From Clostridia bacterium (GTDB lineage Bacteria; Bacillota; Clostridia; UBA1381): a stretch of DNA of 64,000 bases. Numbering within the stretch: the stretch's first letter is position 1; every line of letters begins with the position of its first letter. Location: assembly GCA_017443895.1 (NCBI GenBank), contig JAFSXU010000058.1, positions 1 to 64,000 on the forward strand, read 5' to 3'. The notes beneath the pieces are model-generated. The model made no database searches. It was not told the DNA's origin and saw only the letters and a list, made by a program, of their open reading frames with translations. Shown in pieces: positions 54,336 through 62,236 of this stretch. Made by a program: the position numbers and the translations under genes.

Positions 54336-54399
54336 ATACTATATAATGTGGTTTTACTGTCATTTCCTGAAAAATTATGCAAACCACAATATATAGTTT
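54336..54399. promoter_or_regulatory. Two NrdR-like palindromes in the mecA / M23 divergent region
   Basis: ATACTATATAATGTGG (54336-54351, 13 of 16 to the NrdR consensus) and CCACAATATATAGTTT (54384-54399, 14 of 16). The first overlaps the TATAAT (54342-54347) of a probable promoter for the M23 gene; the second lies in its leader. The 48-bp spacing differs from the usual ~31 bp of NrdR pairs, so binding is uncertain. Confidence 0.35.
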
Positions 54400-54463
54400 T
54401 GAGAAATGATATGTATAAATTTGCTTTTTACGGCAAAAATAGAAATACACTATATTTTAAGGA

Positions 54464-55165
54464 GTGACAAAAATGAACAAAGAAGAACAACAAACAAAAA
54501 GACTGCCTATATTTTACATAGCGCTGTGCTGCTGTGTAATTGCAATAGGAGTTGCAGGATACCTGACCGAAAAGAATACCAATTCGCAAAGCGGTGAGTC
54601 TTTAGTATATGACAGCTCTGCTCCCCTGCCTCAAACCGATACGATTGTGCAAAATCCTGTGTCTGATACCGTGCCCGCAAGCAGCAATGAAACGGATATA
54701 GAAGAAACTGAAGAAGTCACAAATAACACAAGCGAAGAAACCGTAGAGGCGGCGGCAATTGAAAATGTGCCTGCATTTACAATGCCTGCTAACGGAGAAA
54801 TACTTGAAGAATATTCCGATAAACCTGTATATAACAGTGTTTTATGTGATTGGAGAACGCATAACGGCATTGATATTGCAGTCGATAACGGAGGCTCGGT
54901 TATGGCAATTGCCGATGGCACGGTAACGGAAGTATCAGAGGACGAAAAAGGAAAATATATTGTAATTTCACATGATAACGGATTTGTAAGTAAATACTGT
55001 GCCCTATCCGATGTAAACGGCTTAGAAGTTGATGCAAAGGTAAAGGCCGGTGATGTTATTGGCATAGTCGGGAAAAGCAAAGGCGAAAATACCCAAGCCA
55101 CACATTTGCATTTTGAATTATATAAGGATAGTGAATGTGTAAACCCGACAGAATATTTAGGTTAA
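54464..55165 (+). CDS. Membrane-anchored M23 metallopeptidase, SpoIIQ-like
   Basis: 233 aa. A helix at about 12-32 (LPIFYIALCCCVIAIGVAGYL), an acidic Thr/Glu-rich linker, and a C-terminal LytM/M23 domain with zinc ligands HNGIDIA (H-x3-D) and HLHFEL (H-x-H). The ligands are all present, so it may cleave peptidoglycan cross-links. Architecture fits SpoIIQ, the forespore protein of the engulfment channel, but a vegetative cell-wall enzyme is also possible. AAGGAG precedes the ATG. Confidence 0.85.
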   Translation: MTKMNKEEQQTKRLPIFYIALCCCVIAIGVAGYLTEKNTNSQSGESLVYDSSAPLPQTDTIVQNPVSDTVPASSNETDIEETEEVTNNTSEETVEAAAIENVPAFTMPANGEILEEYSDKPVYNSVLCDWRTHNGIDIAVDNGGSVMAIADGTVTEVSEDEKGKYIVISHDNGFVSKYCALSDVNGLEVDAKVKAGDVIGIVGKSKGENTQATHLHFELYKDSECVNPTEYLG

Positions 55166-55168
55166 AGC

Positions 55169-55199
55169 AAAAGGCGATTTCATTACGAAATCGCCTTTT
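55169..55199. terminator. Bidirectional terminator
   Basis: AAAAGGCGATTTC (55169-55181), loop ATTAC, GAAATCGCCTTTT (55187-55199). It serves the M23 gene and the convergent SDR gene. Confidence 0.9.
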
Positions 55200-55218
55200 A
55201 AATAATCTCAATTATAGC

Positions 55219-56013
55219 TTACGGCTGTTTGCCGATGTAAGCTAAGATACCGCCGTCTACATATAAGATATGTCCGTTTACTGCATTTGACGCATCAGAT
55301 GCCAAGAATACAGCAGGTCCGCCAAGCTCGTCAGGATTTAACCAACGGCCTGCAGGTGTACGGCTACAGATGAACTGGTCAAACGGATGTCTTGATCCGT
55401 CAGCCTGTGTTTCTCTTAACGGCGCTGTCTGCGGAGTTGCAATATAACCAGGGCCTATGCCGTTACACTGGATATTATCAGCGCCATACTCAGCACAGAT
55501 ATTTCTTGTGAGCATCTTTAAGCCACCCTTTGCAGCAGCGTAAGCTGAAACTGTCTCACGACCTAACTCTGACATCATTGAACAGATGTTAATAATCTTA
55601 CCGTGTCCCTTCTTAATCATTGACGGGATAACTGCCTTTGATACGATAAACGGACCGTTTAAGTCAATATCAATTACCTGTCTGAAATCTGCGGCTGTCA
55701 TCTCACACATAGGAATACGCTTAATGATACCTGCATTGTTTACAAGAATATCAATAACGCCTACTTCCTTCTCTATCTTTGCAACCATTTCATTTACAGC
55801 GTCCTCGTCTGTTACATCGCATACATAACCGTGCGCATCTATACCTGCTTCTTTATAAGCAGCCATACCCTTGTCAACAAACTCCTGCTTAATGTCATTA
55901 AATACGATAGTCGCACCTGCGTTGTGCATAGCTTTTGCGATACCGAAACCGATGCCGTATGAAGCACCTGTGATGAGAGCAACTTTGCCCTCAAGGCTGA
56001 AAATATTTGCCAT
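55219..56013 (-). CDS. Gluconate 5-dehydrogenase-like short-chain dehydrogenase
   Basis: 264-aa SDR with the NAD(P) loop TGASYGIG, the structural NNAG and the catalytic Tyr-Lys pair YAAAKGG. The sequence closely follows clostridial enzymes annotated gluconate 5-dehydrogenase; KduD (2-dehydro-3-deoxy-D-gluconate 5-dehydrogenase), a step of pectin uronate catabolism, is the main alternative and fits the pectin context. ATG 56013 has AGGAGG at 9 bases; a TTG two codons earlier is unlikely. Second gene of a two-gene unit with the VOC protein. Confidence 0.88.
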   Translation of the reverse strand: MANIFSLEGKVALITGASYGIGFGIAKAMHNAGATIVFNDIKQEFVDKGMAAYKEAGIDAHGYVCDVTDEDAVNEMVAKIEKEVGVIDILVNNAGIIKRIPMCEMTAADFRQVIDIDLNGPFIVSKAVIPSMIKKGHGKIINICSMMSELGRETVSAYAAAKGGLKMLTRNICAEYGADNIQCNGIGPGYIATPQTAPLRETQADGSRHPFDQFICSRTPAGRWLNPDELGGPAVFLASDASNAVNGHILYVDGGILAYIGKQP

Positions 56014-56063
56014 TTTCAACTTCCTCCTCTTTGATTTTATATAATTTATTTTTTAACTAAAGC

Positions 56064-56447
56064 TTATACCAATGGCTGAGGTCTATAGATAAGATGCGCA
56101 AAATTGCCGTCTATATCTCTGAACCAATATGTTTTTAAACCCTTTGCATTCTCAGATACATCATGCACCTCTTCGATCCTGTCATCAGCCTTTAAGATTG
56201 GTACAATCCTGTCAAATTCCTCAGACGATACCGCCATTGCAATATGGCGTATACCTGCTGATTTTTCAACATCTTCAGGCTTATCATCAGTTGCCATAAC
56301 AAACTCAATCATACTCTTGTCCTCAAATGCGAGGAAATATGTACCTTTACCGTTATCATAGACAACATCGCCGCCAAAAATTTCCTGATACCAGTTTTTA
56401 AGACGCAATGTATCCTTTGATACAATGCCAAGATGTTCAATTCCCAT
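56064..56447 (-). CDS. VOC (glyoxalase/dioxygenase fold) protein
   Basis: 127 aa of the vicinal-oxygen-chelate fold: paired beta-alpha-beta-beta-beta modules with the metal-ligand positions His 5 (GIEHLGIVSKD), a Glu in MIEFVMA, His in GIRHIAMAVS and a C-terminal Glu/Asp in RDIDGNFAHL. Substrate unknown. Start chosen at ATG 56447 (AAGGAG at 8 bases); the longer frame begins inside the promoter. Upstream of the gluconate 5-dehydrogenase-like gene, which suggests sugar-acid metabolism. Confidence 0.8.
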   Translation of the reverse strand: MGIEHLGIVSKDTLRLKNWYQEIFGGDVVYDNGKGTYFLAFEDKSMIEFVMATDDKPEDVEKSAGIRHIAMAVSSEEFDRIVPILKADDRIEEVHDVSENAKGLKTYWFRDIDGNFAHLIYRPQPLV

Positions 56448-56478
56448 CAGACTCACTCCTTTAATAAATACTGTAAAT

Positions 56479-56507
56479 ATTGTACCATAATTTAACACAA
56501 ATTTCAA
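56479..56507 (-). promoter_or_regulatory. Promoter of the VOC / SDR unit
   Basis: Minus strand: TTGAAA (56502-56507), a 17-bp spacer, TACAAT (56479-56484) with an extended TGG. Confidence 0.65.
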
Positions 56508-56522
56508 TATTTTTAGTAAAAT

Positions 56523-57176
56523 TTATAAAAGAAAGTCTTTATTCCCCTGTAAAAGTGCATTTCTGTGGATTTTTATAAACCCCATATCGGCACCCTCGTA
56601 CTTTTTTATAGCCTCAATTACCGTTTCAGGCTTTAAATTATACTGACTTCCTGCCGATACTGTCATTTTTAAGATTATGGAGTTATCCGTTTTATCTACC
56701 TTTTCAAGCTCAAAAATATGGGGGCGTATATCGGAGTCCTTTATACCGCTTTTTGTTTTTTTAGGAACAATAAGCTCTTTATTTTCCATAAACGAATTTA
56801 TATCAAAATCGTCTTTTGTTTCAACCTCAACCGTATAAATTGCTCTGTCAATTTTTGTAAGGTCAATTTCCTTTGCAAAAACCTGCTTTACGGCTTTTAT
56901 TTCATACCCAAGCGGAAGATTTTTATTTAGTGTATCTTTTATTTTCTCCTCACTGTAATCTCCGTCAAAGCCGACCTTCATATACTCACCGTCCGCTGTA
57001 ACACCGACGGATAACGGCTGTGCAACGGTCATTATGGGATGAGGGTTAAAGCCTTGTGAGAACATAAACTGTAAATCAGTTCTCCTTACCGTTCTATGGA
57101 ACAGTCTTACAAAATCAAGATGCGAAATATATTTTACTCTCTCGTCCCTTGAAAATTTTAAAATATAATTACTCAC
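56523..57176 (-). CDS. TIGR03936 / DUF2344 radical-SAM-linked protein
   Basis: 217 aa; family signature YILKFSRDERVKYISHLDFVRLFHRTVRRT and SQGFNPHPIM. Function unknown; it is nearly always encoded next to the TIGR03960 radical SAM protein and in some lineages fused to it. GTG start at 57176 overlaps the end of that gene by 8 bases; a longer in-frame ATG lies far inside it and lacks family similarity. Confidence 0.88.
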   Translation of the reverse strand: MSNYILKFSRDERVKYISHLDFVRLFHRTVRRTDLQFMFSQGFNPHPIMTVAQPLSVGVTADGEYMKVGFDGDYSEEKIKDTLNKNLPLGYEIKAVKQVFAKEIDLTKIDRAIYTVEVETKDDFDINSFMENKELIVPKKTKSGIKDSDIRPHIFELEKVDKTDNSIILKMTVSAGSQYNLKPETVIEAIKKYEGADMGFIKIHRNALLQGNKDFLL

Positions 57177-59010
57177 AGCAAACACCTGCCTTAAATGACG
57201 CAACTCCACAGCCTGAGCATTTTTCTCTGCAATGCGGAGTAGTTTTTGCCGCCTTTGCCTTTTCATTCTCACGCATCAAAAATTCTTTTGTAACACCTAT
57301 GTCGATATGATCCCAAGGGAAAACCTCACTGTATTCCCTCTCGCGCATATTGTAAAAATCGGGATCTATTCCACACTCCGAAAACGCTTCCATCCAAGTG
57401 TCAAACTTAAAGTGGTCCGCCCATGAGTCAAACTGGCAACCTTTCTCTACCGCTTTTATTATAACCTCACAAAGCCGTCTGTCGCCTCTTGCAAAAACGC
57501 CTTCAAGATAGCTTGTACGATTATTATGCCAGTTATATTTTATCCGCCTTGACTTTATCTCCGATTTTAAATAGTCCTGCTTTTCTATAATCATATCCCT
57601 GTTATCCTGCCTTGCCCACTGAAACGCCGTAAACGGTTTTGGGACAAAGCTTGATGTACTTACAGTGATATTTATATTCTTTGCTCTTTCCTCTTTCGGT
57701 ATTTTAAAATATTCGCCCAACACTTTTTCGGCAAGCTCGGCTATGCCCTTGACATCGTCCATAGTTTCTGTTGGCAGTCCAATCATAAAATAGAGCTTTA
57801 CATTTGTCCATCCGCCTTTAAACAGGATAGATGTTGACTTTAACACATTTTCTTCCGTGACATTTTTATTTATAACATCACGAAGTCTTTGTGTTCCTGC
57901 CTCGGGCGCAAAAGTAATTCCCGATTTTCTCACCGCTTGAACCCTGTTCATTAAATCTATGGAAAAATTATCAATTCTAAGTGACGGCAATGATAAACCA
58001 ATCTTTTTCTTTTCGGTCATATCAAGCAATCCGTCTGTTAGGTCACGCAATCCCGAATAATCGCTTGAGGATAATGACGATAATGAAATCTCGTCATAAC
58101 CGCTGCACGATAATAAATCCTCCGCAAGGTTTAATAAGGTTTCGCTTTTCCTCTCCCTTAGGGGTCTATAAATATACCCTGCCTGGCAAAATCTGCACCC
58201 ACGCATACAGCCACGCATAATTTCAAGCATAACTCTATCATGCACCACATCTCCAAACGGTACAACAATGCTGTTGGGAGTATATGCCGTATCAAAATCC
58301 GCCATAATCCGCTTACGGATTTTCGGTTTTGCATTTTCATTGTTCGGCACAATTTTTTCTACCGTACCGTCACTGTTATATGTAACATCATAAAAAGACG
58401 GTACATATATTCCATCATAGCGAGCTATTGCTTCAAGATAATCTTTTTTATTTTTTTTACCGCTCTTTTTCCACTTGACATACTCACTAACGACCTCATT
58501 CATCATATCCTCGCCCTCGCCAAGCTGGAAAAAGTCAAAAATCTCGGCTATAGGCTCTGCATTATATGCACACGGTCCGCCGCCACATATTATCGGATAT
58601 GTTTCGTCACGGTCTTTTGCCCGCACAGGTATTCCTGCATCCATTAACATTCTGACAATATTTGAATAACTAAGCTCATACTGCAGAGTAAAGCCAAGCA
58701 TATCAAAATGCGTTATTTCATCCCCTGTTTCCAAGGCAAAAAGTTTCATATCATGCTTTTTTAACTGTTCCTGCATATCAACCCAAGGCGCAAAAACTCT
58801 CTCGCAAAAGGTATCCTCACGCTTGTTTAAAACATGATAGAGTATCTTTAAGCCCAAATGTGACATTGCTATCTCATAGGTGTCAGGGAAACAAAACCCA
58901 AACCGAACATCAACCGAATTTGGGTCTTTTAACACTGCGTTTAGTTCTCCGCCTGTGTATCTTGTAGGCTTTTCTACAGCAGCTAAAATTTTATCTCTTT
59001 GTGTAATCAT
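57169..59010 (-). CDS. TIGR03960 family B12-binding-type radical SAM protein
   Basis: 613 aa. An N-terminal cobalamin-binding-like domain (RFGFCFPDTYEIAMSHLGLKI), then radical SAM core with C-x3-C-x2-C in MRGCMRGCRFCQAGYI, and a Cys-rich C-terminus (CREKCSGCGVASFKAGVCC). Substrate not established. GGAG precedes the ATG, which overlaps the gerW stop (TAATG). Confidence 0.92.
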   Translation of the reverse strand: MITQRDKILAAVEKPTRYTGGELNAVLKDPNSVDVRFGFCFPDTYEIAMSHLGLKILYHVLNKREDTFCERVFAPWVDMQEQLKKHDMKLFALETGDEITHFDMLGFTLQYELSYSNIVRMLMDAGIPVRAKDRDETYPIICGGGPCAYNAEPIAEIFDFFQLGEGEDMMNEVVSEYVKWKKSGKKNKKDYLEAIARYDGIYVPSFYDVTYNSDGTVEKIVPNNENAKPKIRKRIMADFDTAYTPNSIVVPFGDVVHDRVMLEIMRGCMRGCRFCQAGYIYRPLRERKSETLLNLAEDLLSCSGYDEISLSSLSSSDYSGLRDLTDGLLDMTEKKKIGLSLPSLRIDNFSIDLMNRVQAVRKSGITFAPEAGTQRLRDVINKNVTEENVLKSTSILFKGGWTNVKLYFMIGLPTETMDDVKGIAELAEKVLGEYFKIPKEERAKNINITVSTSSFVPKPFTAFQWARQDNRDMIIEKQDYLKSEIKSRRIKYNWHNNRTSYLEGVFARGDRRLCEVIIKAVEKGCQFDSWADHFKFDTWMEAFSECGIDPDFYNMREREYSEVFPWDHIDIGVTKEFLMRENEKAKAAKTTPHCREKCSGCGVASFKAGVCCE

Positions 59011-59399
59011 TATATATCTCCGTCAGAGTTTTTATCCTTTGCAAATATGCCACTTACCTTATCAACCATACCCGGTACCATATCCACAATTTTATCGGCT
59101 GTTGACACATTGCCGTCAACAGGTATTATTCTTACATTTCCGTTTGTAATAACCAAAAACGCTTCAGCTTTTACAGACGAGCCGCCGCCTATACCGCCAG
59201 CAAAATTCTTATCGGACGAGGAATGCTTTGAAACCGCATCCGAGCCGCCGCCCGCAAAACCGTAGGAAATTTTTGCAACAGGCACAATAACCGTACCGTC
59301 GTCAATTTTTATAGGCTCGCCCACAACCGAATTTACATCAATCATTGTTTTAATGTTTTTAATTGTGTTTTCAAGCATTTCGCTTACAGAGTTACTCAT
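59010..59399 (-). CDS. gerW: GerW / YtfJ family sporulation protein
   Basis: 129 aa: TIKNIKTMIDVNSVVGEPI, the glycine-rich FAGGGSDA ... FAGGIGGGSSVKAEA, and a VITNGNVRIIPVD strand are the family hallmarks. GerW (YtfJ) is a forespore protein needed for normal spore germination in Bacillus. Overlaps the DUF2953 gene by 8 bases. Supports a spore-forming lineage but does not prove sporulation. Confidence 0.92.
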   Translation of the reverse strand: MSNSVSEMLENTIKNIKTMIDVNSVVGEPIKIDDGTVIVPVAKISYGFAGGGSDAVSKHSSSDKNFAGGIGGGSSVKAEAFLVITNGNVRIIPVDGNVSTADKIVDMVPGMVDKVSGIFAKDKNSDGDI

Positions 59400-60021
59400 A
59401 ATTCCTAAACCTCCATAAATTTATTAACAGCTTTATTGCCAATTTTATTATAATCCCAAGTATCGCAAGAATGTGAAACAGATTAGTCTGTATAACGCTG
59501 TACACTCCTGCACTGATTATGCTTTTCTCAAAATCAGGCTCAATATTTATATTGCATTTTTTAAGTCCGTGATCTTTTTTTAATTTATCAACAACCGTAT
59601 ATACCGCCGTATATATAGCCCCTGAACCCATACCCGTATACATTGCATCATCAAGTCCGAAGCGGATTGATAAGTTTAGCTCCGATACGGTAATTGTCTT
59701 TTTTAATATATAATCAAGTAACGATACCAGCCCTTTTTTAATATCGGGCAACGACTCTTTTAAAATTTTAATATACTTTTTTATAGGTTTCTTTTTTTTC
59801 GGTTTTGGCTCTTCATCGGTAGCTTTTGGCTCTTTTTTCTGCGTTTTTTCTTTTTTGGGCTTTTCTTTTTGGGGTAGTATAAAGAACTTTAAAAACAGAT
59901 AATGAATAGTTATCTCACCGTCGTTTTCATTATATGAAAAACGCAATTTTGCTTTTATAGGCACTGCACACAGCACCAAAAGTAACAATATTATTGCACA
60001 AATAATATATAATGCGACCAT
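59392..60021 (-). CDS. DUF2953 membrane protein
   Basis: 209 aa. N-terminal helix (LYIICAIILLLLVLCAVPI), a Lys-rich linker (KPKKEKTQKKEPKA) and a C-terminal helix pair (LFHILAILGIIIKLAIKLLI). DUF2953 proteins usually neighbour gerW, as here; function unknown. GGGGG seven bases before the ATG. Confidence 0.85.
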   Translation of the reverse strand: MVALYIICAIILLLLVLCAVPIKAKLRFSYNENDGEITIHYLFLKFFILPQKEKPKKEKTQKKEPKATDEEPKPKKKKPIKKYIKILKESLPDIKKGLVSLLDYILKKTITVSELNLSIRFGLDDAMYTGMGSGAIYTAVYTVVDKLKKDHGLKKCNINIEPDFEKSIISAGVYSVIQTNLFHILAILGIIIKLAIKLLINLWRFRNYE

Positions 60022-60039
60022 ATTGCTACCCCCTGTTAA

Positions 60040-60633
60040 CTATTCTGCCGTTGTATTGCTGTTCTCCCGATCCGATTTTTCAGGCTCATCAATCACTAAC
60101 TGCTCGCCCTGTTCAGGCTCCATAAACTTTGATAAGTCCACATACGGAAGCTCGTCCGCATTTTTGAGTCCGAAACACCGCAGGAATGTATCGGTAGTTC
60201 TGTATAAAATCGGTTTTCCCGGCGCATCAAGTCTGCCACATTCCTCAATCAATGAACGCTCATACAGTCTGTTTACACAGCCGTCCGAATTAACGCCTCT
60301 TATTCTCTCGATTTGACCCCTTGTAACAGGTTGCTTGTATGCAATTATTGCAAGCGCCTCCATTGCCGCATTTGAAAGCGGTTGATTTCGCTGTTCGCCT
60401 AAAATTTCCTGGATATATGTATAGTATACAGGTCTTGAACAGATTTGATACCCCTCTTTAATATCAATAATATTAAAGCCACGCTCATCACGGTTATATT
60501 CCTCTTTAAGTTCATTTACCGCTTCATTTACCGTATCAATATCCGTATCTAAAACCACCGCCAGCTTTGACGCACTCACAGGCTCGCCTGCGGCAAAAAG
60601 TATACCCTCGATTGCATATTTAATATTCGTCAT
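60040..60633 (-). CDS. scpB: Segregation and condensation protein B
   Basis: 197 aa, two winged-helix domains: KYAIEGILFAAGEPVSASKL and ALAIIAYKQPVTRGQIERIRGV, the family signature. Works with Smc and ScpA in chromosome segregation. ATG 60633 has GGAG at 7 bases and overlaps scpA by 14 bases; a longer frame adds ten residues without support. Confidence 0.95.
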   Translation of the reverse strand: MTNIKYAIEGILFAAGEPVSASKLAVVLDTDIDTVNEAVNELKEEYNRDERGFNIIDIKEGYQICSRPVYYTYIQEILGEQRNQPLSNAAMEALAIIAYKQPVTRGQIERIRGVNSDGCVNRLYERSLIEECGRLDAPGKPILYRTTDTFLRCFGLKNADELPYVDLSKFMEPEQGEQLVIDEPEKSDRENSNTTAE

Positions 60634-61396
60634 TCCTATTCTCCGTATCATCGTCATTTTCAAGTTCAGATTTGGTATAGTTTGTGGTCAGGACAAAATC
60701 CTGTTCCTTTTCGTCATACTCTGCAAATAATCTGCTCTCTTTTATCATTTCAAGCACCGCCAAAAATGTTGCAATCATTTGCGGTCTTGTGTAATCATCA
60801 TCAAAAAGTGTCTTAAATTCAACCTTTTTCGATTTTAAAAATTTGCGCCGTACCCTTACCGACATATCATGCACAGATACCTTTTCCCTGCCTACAATAC
60901 CTGAAAATGCTCTCTTTTCAGGCTTTGCATATCTTATCTTTCGTGCTAAAATATTATTAAAAGCATTTGTAAGCTCTTCAAGCTCGTGATGCCTTGAATA
61001 CTCGGGTACCGGAAATTTTATCATTTCCTCTTCGCGAAACACCATATAACGCGAAGCGCCCTCAGTTTTTCTAAGCTCCTGCGAGGCTTCCTTGTATGCC
61101 TGGTACTCGGCAAGCCGTCTTGCAAGATCCTCTCGTGGGTCTTCCTCTTCTTCATCGTCCTCTGGCTTTGGCAATAACATTCTTGACTTTATCCACAAAA
61201 GCTGTGCCGCAAGCACCAAAAACTCACTTGTATTCTCTATTTCGCTCTCTTCTATGCCCTCAATCGCCTTTAAATACTGCTCGGTTATCTCAACAATCGG
61301 TATATCCCAAATGCTTACCTTGTTTTTTTGGATAAGCGTAAGCAATAAATCTAAAGGCCCTTCAAAGCTCTCTAATTTATAATTTAATGTGTCCAT
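60620..61396 (-). CDS. scpA: Segregation and condensation protein A (kleisin)
   Basis: 258 aa kleisin bridging Smc heads. N-terminal LESFEGPLDLLLTLIQKNKV is the hallmark, and the C-terminal winged helix (IATFLAVLEMIKESRLFAEY) is intact; the acidic linker around 85-95 is typical. GGTGA before the ATG. Eight bases after the M50 protease gene. Confidence 0.96.
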   Translation of the reverse strand: MDTLNYKLESFEGPLDLLLTLIQKNKVSIWDIPIVEITEQYLKAIEGIEESEIENTSEFLVLAAQLLWIKSRMLLPKPEDDEEEEDPREDLARRLAEYQAYKEASQELRKTEGASRYMVFREEEMIKFPVPEYSRHHELEELTNAFNNILARKIRYAKPEKRAFSGIVGREKVSVHDMSVRVRRKFLKSKKVEFKTLFDDDYTRPQMIATFLAVLEMIKESRLFAEYDEKEQDFVLTTNYTKSELENDDDTENRNDEY

Positions 61397-61403
61397 TTTT
61401 CAC

Positions 61404-62066
61404 CTAAAATATCATATTTAAAAGATTTACTATACCGTTTAAGAAGAACGAAACGCCTCCCGATATGAAATAGGAGAACACTCCCATTCTTGACAGTAAA
61501 AATATTATACCAAACAATATAAGTGTGTAATATCTCTCATATTCAAGCATTTTGTAATAGGTTGCATCGGGTAAGAGCGCACCCAAAATTTTTGAACCGT
61601 CGAGCGGCGGAATGGGTATAAAGTTAAAGAGCATAAGACTTAGGTTATAGCTTGCAAACATAATAACAATTGTCTGTGTCCAAAAAATTGCAGTTTGGTT
61701 ATAGACTCCAAGCATTATACAGACTTTTACAATAAGCGCATATAAAAACATCACAACAACCGACATAATAAGGTTAGACATTGGTCCTGCCAATGATACC
61801 AGCGCTGTTCCCCATTTTCTGTTTTTGTAATAGTTAGGGTTTATCATAACGGGCTTTGCCCAGCCAAAGCCTGTAAGAAACATTAAAAGCGCTCCTATTG
61901 GGTCTAAGTGTGCCATTGGGTTTAGGGTAAGCCTGCCGTTATATTTGGGCGTAGGATCGCCAAGCCATGTTGACACCAGTCCATGCCCTAATTCATGTCC
62001 TACTAATGCTACCAATATTAAAGGAATACTTATTAGCCTTTGAAGTAAATACGAGAGTGATAACAT
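61404..62066 (-). CDS. Site-2-protease family M50 membrane metalloprotease
   Basis: 220 aa. H-E-L-G-H at 24-28 supplies two zinc ligands; NPMAHLDPIGALLM supplies the third ligand region and ALVSLAGPMSNL is the GPxxN motif, all in predicted membrane helices. Such small rhomboid-like M50 proteins are commonly found beside scpAB in Firmicutes; the substrate is unknown. First gene of the seven-gene operon ending with TIGR03936. Confidence 0.9.
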   Translation of the reverse strand: MLSLSYLLQRLISIPLILVALVGHELGHGLVSTWLGDPTPKYNGRLTLNPMAHLDPIGALLMFLTGFGWAKPVMINPNYYKNRKWGTALVSLAGPMSNLIMSVVVMFLYALIVKVCIMLGVYNQTAIFWTQTIVIMFASYNLSLMLFNFIPIPPLDGSKILGALLPDATYYKMLEYERYYTLILFGIIFLLSRMGVFSYFISGGVSFFLNGIVNLLNMIF

Positions 62067-62085
62067 GGTTTAATTCCTTTCATAA

Positions 62086-62101
62086 AAACAATATATTGTG
62101 T
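62086..62101. promoter_or_regulatory. NrdR-like palindrome before the M50-scpAB operon
   Basis: AAACAATATATTGTGT agrees with 15 of 16 positions of the NrdR consensus. It is 8-23 bases downstream of the predicted transcription start of this operon, as the nrdD box is downstream of its own promoter. Confidence 0.45.
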
Positions 62102-62115
62102 ACATAGATATATAC

Positions 62116-62144
62116 ATTATACAATTTATTTCCTGTTTTGTAAA
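62116..62144 (-). promoter_or_regulatory. Promoter of the M50-scpA-scpB operon
   Basis: Minus strand: TTTACA (62139-62144), a 17-bp spacer, TATAAT (62116-62121). Confidence 0.7.
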
Positions 62145-62183
62145 GAAAAAAACACTTTATAATTTCAAAATAATTTCTAATAT

Positions 62184-62222
62184 CAAAAAAGAGACTGTAT
62201 GCCTTGCACACCACAGTCTCTT
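62184..62222 (-). terminator. Terminator of the LRR protein gene
   Basis: Minus-strand AAGAGACTGT (62213-62222), 14-base loop, ACAGTCTCTT (62189-62198), then TTTTGA. Confidence 0.75.
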
Positions 62223-62236
62223 ATAAGTAAGAAATA

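Noticed and set aside
56448-56507. Longer N-terminus for the VOC protein
   Set aside because: Contains the promoter; the ribosome binding site belongs to ATG 56447.
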